DNA of 64,000 nt from Diplonema japonicum (Eukaryota; Euglenozoa; Diplonemea; Diplonemida; Diplonemidae), in contig OZ025669.1 in NCBI GenBank assembly GCA_964019335.1, positions 124,001 through 188,000 on the forward strand, in the 5' to 3' direction. A model generated the notes under the pieces. The model searched no databases and was not told the origin of the DNA. It saw only the letters and a list, made by a program, of their open reading frames with translations. Position numbers and translations under genes: made by a program. Shown here piece after piece: positions 50,679 to 62,862 of this stretch (position 1 is the first letter of the stretch; each line of letters starts with the position of its first letter).

Positions 50679-53600
50679 TTATTGTGTAAAGAAAGACTTC
50701 GAAAAGCTACTAATCGTGGCAGCGATGGTGGAGGCAACGGAAGTGGGCACGTCATGCCTCTGGAGTGTCCAGCTCTCCGGATGCTCAGCCACGTGCTCGA
50801 GCCATGATATCCAGTTCAGAACACTATAGACGGAGTGGTGCGTCTGAGGGGGTTTATTATGGTTTTTTTAAAGATATTTCTTCATTTTTTTAGCACACCT
50901 CCTGGATACCTGCGTCCCGTCTAAAGTGCAAGCAGGATTCCATATATGCCTTCGCGGCGCTCATGTCCTTTCTGTTGTAGCAATTTATCCCCAGGTTCTG
51001 GAACGCTTGCGCAACCTCCTCCCTCGTGCTGTAGGCCGACCTCTGCTTGCACTTCAGTGCCCTCTCGAAGTACTCTGTAGCCTCTTGGAAGCACCCCCTC
51101 CTTTCCAAGGTCGTGCCAAGGGCTGTTAGTATGTTCGGCTTTGCAGTGTGCCGGTCGCTCATCACAAGCTCGGAGATTTCAAGGCAGGTCTTGAAGATCC
51201 GCTCCGCCTTTGCCCACCGCATGCTGCTGAAGTGGATGTTCCCAACATGGACCAAGCCAAGAACGTACGGCACACTCTGCGTGGTGTGCACCATCTTCAG
51301 CACCTCCAGAGACTCGTCGTGGTAGTGCAAGCTTTCCTCCTCTTGCCCTAGCGAATAGCATGCATCGCCCAAACATTTCAGCGACACAGCCACACACGGG
51401 TGCACGGGGGTCACCATACCTTTCACCACTACGAACGGGTAGCTCACTCCCATCTGTGTCACCTGCGCCGCTCCCTGCTCGCCTGTGGACGTCGATGACA
51501 CCGAAGATATATCACTTCCACTGGCCTCCGCTTTCACCTTCGACCGGTGGCACTTGTTCACTCTGACCATGTAGCACCTTGCCAACTCCAATGCTTCCCT
51601 GTGGCTTTCGCATGCTGCTTCGTACTTCTTCTGCGCAGCGTAGCATTTCCCAAGCCTGTCCAGCAACGGGCTCACGTTGATATGCCTGTGCCCATACAAC
51701 ACTCTTGCTACGCGTATCGCAGACGCCAAGTGCTCGATGGCCTCACGGTCCGTCTCAGACACGGCGGCAAGCTGCTTGAGGATGGCAGGCGTTGCTGGGT
51801 GCACAGGGGTGTCGTGCATGGTGTACATTGCCACTTTCGCAAGAATGTCACTTGCACTCTTCGTCAGCTTGTAACTACCGCTAGTATCGCCCATAACACT
51901 CCTGATGCTGCCCAGCACCCTTAGCGCCTCATACACCAAAGTGTGACTGTAAGAGGTGTGTTGCACAGCTGCACTACCTTCGTCATCCCACCACTGAATC
52001 CAGCCTTCAGCAGCCTCGTACCCTACGGGATCTTGGATTGTGTCACCTAAACCCTGCCACTCTGTCGCACCAAGAGCAACGTACAGGACCTTCCTCGCCA
52101 CCACTTCTGCATGTGTCGTGTCGTGTACAGCTAGCAAGTGCTCTGCTATCTTCAACCGTATCATAAAAGCTACCTCATCCACATTCCCATAGCATTGGGC
52201 TGTCACTCGCTCGGCTTCTTCGTACAACTTCAGCGCACCCAGGTTCTGGTCAGCAGCAGACATGGCGTGTGCGTGTGCACTGCATAACAAAACCTGCACG
52301 TACAGTGGGTGCTGCTCTGACATGCATTCTGCAACAAGGACCCGTATCCTGCTGCATATAGCCACTGCTTGGTTGTGTTGTTCAAGTGAGCTAAGCAGTC
52401 CGGCGACTCTAGCAAGCACTTCGCACATCAAAGCCAAGACTTCCTTTGTCCCGCTATCCAGAAGTGATAAGTAGCCCTCTACGTCGCTGGGTGTGAGTAC
52501 ACCCACAGGGTTCTCCTTCTTCTTCCCTGTCATTAATCGTAGGCATTTTGTCAGAGATCTGTCTGCGTCAATGAACCTGCCCTGCTCAAGGTTTACGTCC
52601 ACAACAGCCAGAAGGCACAGCACCATGGCCCTGGTAGACAGTGGCTGCAGCTGCCTGCATATCGACAGTGCCTGCGTGGCATCGTCCAGCGATTCCCTGT
52701 AGTTAACGCCCTTGAGGCGTATCCGTGATGTGCTGTGCAACACGTATCGCTTGAGACTGTTGTTCACCTTCAAGCACTCTGCAGTGTCGAGCTCTGCAAG
52801 GGTCTGCTCCACTTCGGGGAAGGCTTCCATCTGTGACAAACATTCAGCCTGTAAAAGGAGATTCCGCACCTTGTTGATCTCTATATGTTTAGCACGTTCC
52901 AGCCGCCAAGCATTAAAGCGCAAGGGGTATGTGCACAATCTGTCAGACATCTGCCCTATGAAGGGATCGTCGGACACAGGGAGAGACGTCGCACTGCAGA
53001 AGGCGTTGATGTCGACTATGCTGCTGTCGCTGAGGGTGCCGTGCACCTGGCTAGCAAGCCTAGCTGCTCCAAGGGCGATCTTGTGCAACCACTTAGAACG
53101 AGTCTTGCTTAGCAGGTGCCCGATGACATCATAAGCCAAGGTGTAAAGGTATGCACGCTCGGAGACGCTGCACTCCACCTCCATGGCGTCCAACGCGGTG
53201 GCAGCGTCGGTCCAGTACTGGTCGAGACTTTCGCTGCACCGATCTTGAATCACCTTGCATGCATCGTGCAGGGCCTTGTTCACAGTCTCCTCTGACTCTT
53301 GCACGTAGGGCTTGGGAAGCTTGGAGCATGCCTTGGGAGTCGAGGGTGGCGACACTAAAGGCACGTCTACTAGATCGTTGTCACTGTCGGAGAGGTGTGT
53401 CGCGCTCCCATCATGGTACACAGTACGGTCTGTGTCTTGGCTGCGATGTTCCACAGTCGCCAGAGATGCTATCTTCAAGGCTATCCGGATGATCGAGGGC
53501 ATCGACGCACACATGAATTCAGCTTCGAGCCACCCGCAGTGCAGCATGAGAGAGAGGGAGAGGTGCAGGATCGCAGGATCCTTGGTGCGCAGACCGGCTT

Positions 53601-55197
53601 GGGTGGCACGCTGTGTATTGTGCAAAGTGCTTATATAATTCTGAATGCCCTTCGCCGTACTGCCAAGATCACACTCCTGACGACACTTCCACACTACCCA
53701 CGACTGGTAGATCACCTGCCGCGACACAAGCTTGTTCTTCATCGCGTCCTCGATCCCGAGCGTCGTTTTAATAAACTGCACAGCACAGCCATGCAGTCTG
53801 CAGTGGTCGTCCTCATAAGCAGCAAACCCAATGTGCTTCAGCTGCTCCAGCGCTGTCAGCATGTACATGAAAGGCACATCAAGGATGAAGGACGCCGCAG
53901 CAGGTGAGATGATATCATTTACGAAGACCTCACACAAAGATGCGAGCAACCACTTGATGTCTCTTCCTGGGATAGGAGGCGGCGGCAGTAACCCTAGGAG
54001 CTTCGTAAGCACGCTGCTGGTGCGGGGCTCTACGTCGAGAAAAGTATCAAGCATCTTATCAATGAGGGCCCTCCGTGCCTGCTCTCGCGCAAGTGGAGTC
54101 TCACCCGTCGCGTTGCTTGCCACTACATTAATCGTAGCGGAGGCCACGGACACCAGGAACGGGTCGTCCCAGCGCGTGACAAGCCGGTGTAGTTTCTCCC
54201 GTTGTCGCACCATCTTTGAAGGGCTGTGAAGAAAATCTAGCATGCGCATTGTCGCCATGCTGCACGCAGAGCTGGGTTCCAAAGGTGGTACCTGAAGCAA
54301 GAAGTCTTGCTCGCTGTCTGAATCACCAGCCAGCACCCCCTCACCAACAGAGCTGACGATGATGACCAGTCTGCCGATCGAGTTGCTCTTAAAGGAAGGG
54401 AGCAGTTGCTTAATATCGTTGTGTAGAAGCTGGGTGGCGGGTGCCTTCAGGTTGTCGATAACCTCAATAGGGACGTTGTGGAGAAGCAAGCACAGCCTTG
54501 ATGCACTGAGGCACCGTTTATAAGTTCCGTGCAGCACATGTCGTGCAAGGGGCTGCTGCGTCGATCCGGTGTGCAGCATCCCCGCCTGGAGGAGTACATT
54601 TGTCATGACAGCTTCTGCACTGAACCACTTACAGGAAACCACTTGATCAATATACCCACTGCTCTTCAGGTGTTTCATGAGCCTCCTTGCCGTTGTTCGT
54701 CTAGGCCCACCACTTACTACTACCACCTTCGAACGCAAAGGTGACCGGATTATACGGTTGCAGCACACCTTAATGTAACTGTTCGTCTCCGTCCACACGT
54801 CCTGTTGTCTGGGTAGAAGAGGCTTTCCTGTATACCCCATGCTTGCGAAGGCCCATGTCAGCTTATTGTCTAGTGACTCAACAACCTCTGACTGCTTAAT
54901 ACAGAGGGAAGAAGAGGACAGCAGAAAAGACTCCCCAGCACATTCACAGCACAATTCTGCAAGTTCAGTCACCACTTCAACTAGGATCCCTAAGTAGCCG
55001 ACTGTTTGGGGATCCCGCCGCAGCATTCCAAGCACTTCTATTTCCTGCAAGTCCGGTAGCAACTTGAACACTCTTTCTACTAATTCCTTCAGCTGGCAAT
55101 TGAACGATGGAACCTCATCCGACGCCGTAAACAGCACATTCAGGCCGTATGTGAGCCTGGCGGCCACGCGTTGCAACTGGCGGACATCGCACTCCAT
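50679..55197 (-). CDS. Degenerate STAND/NB-ARC-like NTPase with TPR array
   Basis: A 1487-residue protein in the style of STAND signalling proteins: N-terminal helical region (1-150), NTPase-like core (155-480), long C-terminal TPR array (about 800-1480) of kinesin-light-chain type (CHREALELARCYM, YHDESLEVLKMV, YFERALKCKQR). The P-loop reads SGGPRRTTARR (162-172), where active proteins have GKTT, and the Walker B strand reads LCLLLHNVP (236-243) where LLLDDV is normal, so ATP hydrolysis is doubtful. LVIIVSSVGEG sits where the sensor I / RNBS-B strand belongs. A 55-nt intron (50844-50898, GTGTG...CAG) adds a last exon ending SFSKSFFTQ; without it the frame ends at 50890. A role as scaffold or sensor is inferred. 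Confidence 0.72.
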
Positions 55198-55314
55198 CAG
55201 ACCACAGCCTGGGGCGGGTTAACCTTAATTTTGATTTCTTTTATTGTCCTGCAGTGGCGTTATAAAAGGGAATGAAAAACGTTTCATAATACATCTAACT
55301 AATGTAAATACTGT

Positions 55315-58300
55315 CTATGTTTGTACCTCTGGCTTGATGGCCTTCAAGGAGGCACGTGCTGTGACTGAGATGTCAGGATCGTGCTGCCAGGTGTGTTTGC
55401 CGCCGTGCACAACGTACAGTTCCCAGCCTGGGGAGAGGTAGCAAGGGACAGAAGAATCGACGGCGCGAAGGACGCCGGAGCCAGACGCGACGTCCGCGAG
55501 AGAGGTCGAAACCATCCAGGAGTTGTTGGGGGCAAGGTAGATGTAGCCTGGGGGCGACTGGCGCTCGTATACAGGCCTGCCATGTATTGCGTTGTCCATG
55601 TTGCCCTTGAGGTCGTATTCTCCGCTTAGGGATCGCAGCATTTGGCATTTTGCGGTAGAGCAGCTTGCAGTGTATCCTTCTTGCTGTGCGTACCACGTCC
55701 CCGGTCTAAATGTCTTCGACCACCCTAATCTGTCAATGGGCAGCTTTCCGTCCACTTGCTGATCCCACAGCACCCACCCCCCGCCACGGGCATCCGCGAC
55801 TTCTAGCTTCCACCCCTGCGGGTCATTCCCAAGTCCATCCATCGCAGTCTGCACTCTGTACCCAAAGATGCAAGCCGACTCATTCAACGTGAATACCAGT
55901 GAGGCTGGCATCGGGCACTTCCAGAATCCATGGCTGATCACAGCTGCATCATCAGGAAGGTGCTCTTTGGTCTTCCTTTTCCCTCCGGTATACTCTTTCC
56001 CATCTAGCAGCAGCGCGTTGGGGAAGTCCTTGTCAGGTGACAAAATCAGCTGTATGCACCCCACTGACACAAAATCGCAGTTGCTGTCTTTCGTCTCGAA
56101 AGGTGTAAACCGAATGCATCGCACCTTCCTGTGGGGACACATCTTTGTGTGCGGCGGTGTCATCACAACGAGCGTGCTTGGGACCCTGTCAGGCCACGGC
56201 TGGTTCTCGATAGGTTCAGGTTCTTTTTTTGGTTCGTCTGAAGCAGCGTGAATAAAAGCCCATCTGTAAGGACCTCTCGACCAGCTGTCTGGTTTCACTA
56301 GAGGGAAGCCCTCAGAGTCCATTTCGCTTATCTTGCCCTCTAGCCACTCTTCCGTCACAGTGTCACGCACTCTCACTCGGTCTCCAACCTGCAGGTCCGT
56401 CACGGGTGGGCTGTGACTAGGGGGCTCGCCGTTCCACCGCTCTATTTCTTTTTTGAGTGCCAAGCTCACGGTCGACATCTTTCGTGTCCGCCGTATGTTC
56501 GAAGGATGGACCTTCTCCCATGTCTTCCTGGGACCCTTTTCTACCCTTGCTTTGAAGGTCCCGTCCCCATTGTCTTCAGTGATGGTGATTGGCCACCATT
56601 TTCCGTAAGCGTCCTTCCCTTCGAATCGCACACCAACCTTCACCTTGTCGGTGATTCTGAAGAGATAGCCACCAGGGTTGTCCCATGCCACGGCCATGTC
56701 CGATAAGGGCTTCACGAATGGTTCACCTTTTTTGTCCAGACGGACGATCCTTCCGATAAGCCAGTCCTCGTTCTCATCATCTCTGACAGAGACAATGTCA
56801 CCCACCACCCACTCCTCCGTCTGGTAGCTTATCTGTATTTTTTCTGGGCTGACCTCATGCACCCATGCTCCGTCCCTCATGCGCACTGCGTAGGTATCGC
56901 CTGTCTGCACTGCTGTTACGTGTTCCCCAGGCATCCATTTTTTCTTTCCCTTGTATACGGTGTTGACAAGTGTAGCCGTGATATCGATGTCCAGTGCTGC
57001 CGTCCCGGCAGCTGCCTTCGCCCCTCCATACCATAGTTCTACCAATGGCGAGGATGGCCTACCGTTCACAGGCCGCCAGCACATCGGCGAAACCGGAGGG
57101 AAGGGCCAGGCAACCGTAGACTGGTACAAAGTATCGCATGAGCTGCCCAAGTCCCTTACAATCCACCACACAGTCGACTGGTGCCGCATCTGGTACGAGC
57201 TGTCGTCCTGCTGCACGTAGTAATGCGGTTTTGCTTTGTTCCGCGGCTTCACTAATGCATACGTCCCGTTGGCCCCCTTATCACCACCCCTTGATAGCTC
57301 GATCGTGTGGAATTCTAGCTGCTGTTTCGCTGGTTCCTCCCACCTGGGATATGAGCCGATGAAAAACTGCTTGTTCACAAGCTCCCCATCACCTACAGTG
57401 TTTGTGTGCAGCTGTGGCACCACACCCAATCCTTCCAGATCGATACCCAACGATATAATCATGGAAGGCACTACCGGTTCCGAGTTTCGTTCAAGCAGGT
57501 CGCTGACTGCTTCCGTGAGCTGCCCGCATTTTTGCTCATTGAAATGCTTGTCAGGTGCCTGCACAAGGGACAATGTGGTGAGACTGCAAGTAACGGAGGG
57601 GAGGGTACCACCGTGTGAGAACTTCAAGCATCCGTTGGTGTCGGTGACAACTCTGTACGGGAGGTCCCACAATCCAGTGGGTGGGTTCGTGTCGAAAAGA
57701 CATGTCAGTTTCACGCCGGGAGGGATGTTGTTGAGCAGAGTCTTTACAAGGAAGTCGTCTGTTAGAAGCCCCGCGGAGCTGTGGTCAAGAGGGAGCAAGG
57801 CAGCTTCAATACCTTCCTTGTCATCCATAACAGTGTAGGCTCTGCCTATAAACCCAAAGAACAAGCTGTCACCAAACTGCGCACCTCGAACAAGCCACTT
57901 CAAGGCAGCCTCGATCCTGCTCCGTGTAGGCATGCTCTGTGCATTGCTGTCTGTCAATGTGCGTACTTCGCCTGCAAAACCATTCGTGGCTAGCGACTGA
58001 GCCAGCTGTCGAGCTGCTGGTACTGCTGTGTGGAGCTCCCCCTTCTGCTGGTGGTATGAGATACCGACGATGATGGCACGCTTAGCACCAGGGACCTCCT
58101 CAATGATCTCAGGGTCTTTCTTCCTGCGCACTTGATTCCATTTGTGGGGTTTGTCAAGCTCGACCCACTTGTTGACTAACACCAGTGGCCGGTACAGTTT
58201 CCTGGCCCATGGCTTGCCCCCGTCGAGCCGTATGGTAGCTTTAACGATCTCTTTTTCGTCATACCCGACCACCTTGCCATCAAGCCACGGGTCGTTGTTG

Positions 58301-59618
58301 TCGTCCCTAACCTCCACTGCGTCACCTAAGGCGTAAACGAAATCAAGCCTCGTGACGGGGACAGGAGCTTTGTCCGTTGTTAGACCTCTCCAGCGCTTGA
58401 AGTCCGCCCTTAAACTGTCCTTTTCGATCAGGTTTGACACATGGACGTCCTCCCAGAGCAGCCCCTCAGCAGTGCCGTCGTGCACAAGGCAGGTGCACGT
58501 CTTGTTGTCATCACTGACCTTCACAAGCCTCACAAGGAAGAAGTCGCCCTTTGCATCTTTCGTGAGATACTGCCCGCCAATTCGCACATTGATGTCCGCC
58601 GCTGTTAACGGGCGGACATCCTTCCAGTCGTACTCCCCATCCCATTGGACAACGTCGCTCTCAGGCTGGACTAGTACCCTGCCGTGCCTGTTGATGCCGA
58701 TGACCTCACCAGTCCGCCATTGTTCATCAGCTGTGTCCCTCACAAAAACGCGCTGCCCGATGTGCAGCGTTGTTTCCTGCGAACCAGGCTCTCCAGGCAC
58801 CCACTGTGCACTTTCCTTAGGCGCTTCCTCCTTCTCCAAGATCTGCTTTACAGGCGACTTGTTCCTCTCAACAGTTTGCACCTTCAGCAGCAGCCCACCA
58901 TTCTTATGTCCACCAGCAGACACGACTGTGATCTGGTGGTCCGCAACCCATTTGCCTGGTTCGTTGCACGCCCACGAGTCGACCTCCAATGGGGTGCGCA
59001 GTCCATCGTTCGCAGCACTGTTATGTACATTACGCAAAAACTACATTTATTCATACCATATAAAAAATGGCCCGGACCCAGGAGCGTTGCTAATAGCCCA
59101 GCGATTCTTCGAAGACAGCGAGAGGCTTCTGCAAAGAGCAAAGGAAATTGTACAAAAAACACGCTGTGTACACGGTCATACTTTTGTGTGAAGCCATCTT
59201 TAACATCCTCCTTCGAGATGACTTGCTTCCACACGGGGGCGCTGTTGAGAAGCTCGGGGGCTTCGGTGAGGTCGTTGGGATCGAGCTGAAGCTCATAGAG
59301 GCCTGCGCATTGCATCTGACGGTTGGGACTGGACACAAAGACAAAGGTGGGTATCACGCTGACCAACTTGAGCGACGGTCTGGGGATGTTCCACATCTCG
59401 GCAAGAGATGAAAGAAACGCATTCTTCGTTTCCTCCAGATCCCTTAAGCTCTTTTTTGTTTTCACCCACCTTGTCACCTTGTGGAACTCTTTCGGTGCCT
59501 TCTCCGGCTTTGTATGCGGCATCCCAGTGGCCGTGCAGTACACGGACCCAGGGTCATCACACCTCCCGCACGGCTGCTCGTCATTGTCATCGTGAAAGAT
59601 GTCCACGTTGCTGGGCAT
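55315..59618 (-). CDS. Inactive metacaspase-fold protein with Tudor-like repeats and discoidin-like domain
   Basis: A 1403-residue protein read across introns 59018-59056 (39 nt) and 59129-59181 (53 nt). Order: CGRCDDPGSVYC, a possible metal-binding cluster, near the N terminus; Tudor/agenet-like repeats with the phrase VRDxxxxxWxxGxV (about 257-307, 401-448, and two after 900) alternating with a second repeat type (311-366 and one near 960-1010); a metacaspase p20-like domain at about 480-695 (AIIVGISYHQQKGEL, WLVRGAQFGDSLFF, LTDDFLVKTLLNNIPPGVKLTCLFD); and a discoidin/F5-8-like domain near 1130-1290 (GYRVQTAMDGLGNDPQGWKLE). The catalytic His of HYSGHG is Arg562 (GFIGRA) and the Cys of FDSCHSG is Asn614 (FDTNPPT), so protease activity is lost. 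Scaffold or dominant regulator is the natural guess. Confidence 0.85.
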
Positions 59619-59713
59619 GGCATCCTGCTATGTGGCTTTGTGAGAAATCCAATAAATGTTAATGTGTAGTGAAAGAAGAAAAAACAAGAACGCTACTCGG
59701 AAGAGTTGCGCGG

Positions 59714-62700
59714 TTATAAGCCCACGGTTGTGATATCCCTCGCTTCCTGTGAGGATCCCTTCTGCATGCGGGTGGGGTGCGTTGTAACACTTGCTTTGAT
59801 GACGTGAATGCTGCCGTCTGAGGTGCGCCTCTTGATGCCACTGAGGAACCTTGTTGCGTCTAGCGTTGTCATCTCGCCGCAGTTTAACGGATGGTGCAGA
59901 TCGATATAGTTCGTCCCATCCAACCACCCTGTAGGTTGTGGTTCCTCCAGTGGCTCCCCAGTGATGACCACAGTGCAAGGGCAGTCTTTCGGGTCCAATG
60001 TAAACCAATTGTGGCTGTCCCTTTTGGGCAGTAAGATCTTCCGTTCAAGTACTTGCATCAAGTCTTCGCTCTCTTCAGAGCCCTGTAACAGTGTTAGCAT
60101 GCTTCGGCTGAACGGTTTGTGTTGTATGTCCGCCAAGAAGTACTGCTGTGTCACGCTTGTGATGAGGTCTTTCGCTTTGCATGTCTTGTTGTTCTCCTTT
60201 GAGATTAGCAGAATTGGATGCCATTTTCCATTCGCAGACTTCCCGCAGTAGGTGCTGCCTACGTTGAACTCGTGCTTGTTGTCTGCTTTGCTGTCCCGCT
60301 GGTGCACGCCCACCCCGAACGTTGTTTTCTTTTTCACGTTCAGTTGCAACACGACATTGGGCTCACCAAGTGTGAACAGAAATTCTGCTCGCGTGCACCG
60401 GCAAGAAGGCGTCGTGTACAGGATCCTAGCGGTGGTGAACCAGTTCTTGATTAGCGACCACTCCATCCAGAAGTTATTATCACCACTCTGCGGTTTTTGA
60501 ATGTCATCCACATCATCCCACTCGCTACTTGTTGCGGACCACCGCCCTCCCCACAGCAGGCTTCCTTTTGAACACTGCCGTAGATTTACCAAAACTGTAC
60601 CCTTCACCATTTGCGTTTGGATAACATGGTATGAACAGTGTGCTGCTAGCCCGTTCTCTTCCAGCTCTCGTTCCCACTTTTTGACATGTGTCATGTGATT
60701 CACATCCTGTTTGTCTTTGCAGCAGCGCATCCCTGTTGTGATGGAGGCAGTGTTCCCGTTCGCCAAGTGCTCTGTCACCACACTGTCGCAGTCATCGTCA
60801 GCAATGTCTAGCACCACGACTGGCAGCCCAGAGAGGTCTACAAGGATATCTTCGATGGGGGCAGTCGCAAGAGCAGAATAGCTGCCGTAGGCTTTGGCGA
60901 GGAGTTTCTGAAGAAGAGGCACCCATAATTCACACGGGTCTATGTTGCGGCTGCACGACGGGTTCCATGCACCAGATGAATGATCAAAAGGGAGATAATC
61001 ATCGATGACGGTGAGAGTCCACCACCCGTTGCGTAGGTACCTCACCTTCACGCCGCCATGGCAGCGGCTTATGAAGATATTCCGAACGATGTCGGGCAAC
61101 TCCGCAAGAAGTCGCAGGCCAGAAACAACAGGCGAAACAAGGTCGGAGCTGTTCTCTGCAAGCACGTCAGAAGGAGCTATCTCGTTGCAATACAGCTCAG
61201 CTTTCATGTTCTTTGGGAGCCACTGTGCGGGCCGTGCCCACGACACCCCGTTGTGCATGACGTGGCCCTTCTTGTGCATCACTTCGTGGTTCTTGCAGAG
61301 GGCACTCTTCTGTGGCAAGAACCACAAATCAACGAACTGGTATCCAGCATCAACGGCCATTTGCAGAGCATAAAACTCTGTGGCGTCAGGTTTATCAACA
61401 AGGACAGCCTCCAGCAGCTTGACCTCGTGGTGCACTCGTTGCTCCCTTTGGATCTGTGTCAGCTCAAAGAACGAATCGGGAAGCTTCTTCAACGTCACGA
61501 TGAGGTCTACGGGCGGTGCGGGGTGCGGGAGAAGGACGGTAGAGCCTGGGGTGATCTCATGTCGTGTGGTGTTGAGAACAACTCCTGCGATGCTGCAAGC
61601 GTTCCTGTTGTACACAGCAGTGGCGTGGCCCTGCCCGTCTAGCACGGCGAAGATCTGGTTGGCTATCTCTACAAGTTCGCCTTTTACGGTGGGCAGCCCC
61701 AGAAGCTTCACAGCTGTGCTCGCGGGGGCTGGGTATAACACCGGCAGCGCGTGCTCTTTAACACCTTGCATGTTGAACACCCCTTCCACAGCGTCCCACA
61801 CCCTGTTCGGTCCGTAGCTTCTTGACAGAAGCACCTTCCATTTGAGCCCTTCGTCCTTGGACATGGCAATGTAGCCCCTTATGTCAGCAGGCCGCGCCAA
61901 GCGTATGGTAAGGCACCCTCCTTCTAGGGAAGGCTTCGCTGACACAGCACCGCCCCGCCTGTCAATGGGGGACACCTTAAGCGTGCGAATGTCACAGCTC
62001 TTGCACGGGGAGAGCCTAATCTATGTTCTTGTAAATGTTCTTGATTGCAGTGTGTGGGACATACCATGGCAATGGGGTACCCGGGGGAAGAGGAATGGAA
62101 AGTGCCAGGAGCACCAACAATCGGGAAACGGGGAGCGGGTGCGCTACCGCCCGTGATGTGGATCACAGGGGGTGCATAGGAGTCGTCCCTGCAGGCAGCG
62201 GCGATGTCGCCCCATGACAGCCGTGAGACGGTGGTCACATGCCGTGCGTACACCTTAACACTGTCGTCATCATCTATGTCTATGGTGCGTCCCTTTGCGT
62301 CAGTGAAGGACATGTCTACGACACCGCAAACGCGTGAGATGACAGAGTAGAGCCGGTTGTAGTGGCCTTCCCCTTTGCCGGAGGACGCAAGGTCAAGCCG
62401 TGCGTGTGGCACGGAGACAACTCTGCTGCTGCCGTTCACACGTCTGCACACAATAGGAACTGAGGACGTGGAGCTGAGATAGTTACGGGTGGTGGAAGGA
62501 TGGCCAGGAAGAACATGGTCTTCATGCTGGATCACATTTGTCTGCTGCAAGGCAGGCGACAAGCACGTGTTGCGAGGGGGCACCTCCGCCAACGACGACT
62601 CTCCTATCACCTTCAACGTGGGGCGGCCTCTCCTGTCGTTGATTCGCTTGTTCCCACAGAGTTTCAAGAACGTGTTGAGCTGCAGGTCCGTCCGTACAAC

Positions 62701-62862
62701 CCGCACTTGTTTGCCCCCTCCAGTGGTGTACCCCACCTCCGCATCCTTCGCAAGTGTAAAATACTCACCGACCTCTCCCTTCAGCTTCTCCAACGCACCA
62801 ACACTGTTCGTGTCGATGCGCCCCTGCCAGGACCGCCCGGAGCCTTCCACCCAGATGTCCAT
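59714..62862 (-). CDS. Inactive calpain-like protein with two PB1-like domains
   Basis: 1034 residues, read across a 44-nt intron (62021-62064, ending TAG). The first 260 residues hold two ubiquitin-fold PB1-like regions; the second has the acidic OPCA-like stretch FTDAKGRTIDIDDDDSVKVYARH. A linker follows, then a calpain CysPc core (about 525-760): GVKVRYLRNGWWTLTVIDDYLPFD and WVPLLQKLLAKAYGSYSALATAPIEDILVDLSGLP are diagnostic. Where active calpains have GDCWFL, this has SSDLVSPVV (557-565), so the Cys is gone; the His region GLAAHCSYHVI may keep His727; the Asn of LRNPWG is lost (LRQCSKG, 746-752). A domain III-like beta region follows (FLFTLGEPNVVLQL). Catalytically dead calpains are frequent in trypanosomatids, where they act in the cytoskeleton. 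Confidence 0.85.

Noticed and set aside
58884-59618. Treating the 244-codon frame as a separate gene upstream of the pseudo-metacaspase
   Set aside because: Removing two short introns (59018-59056 and 59129-59181) joins it in frame to the large downstream frame, while its unspliced end is low-quality sequence.
61924-62862. Treating the PB1-like part as a separate gene from the calpain
   Set aside because: A 44-nt GTATG...TAG intron joins them in frame, and the downstream frame has no ATG of its own at its beginning (it starts with GTG).
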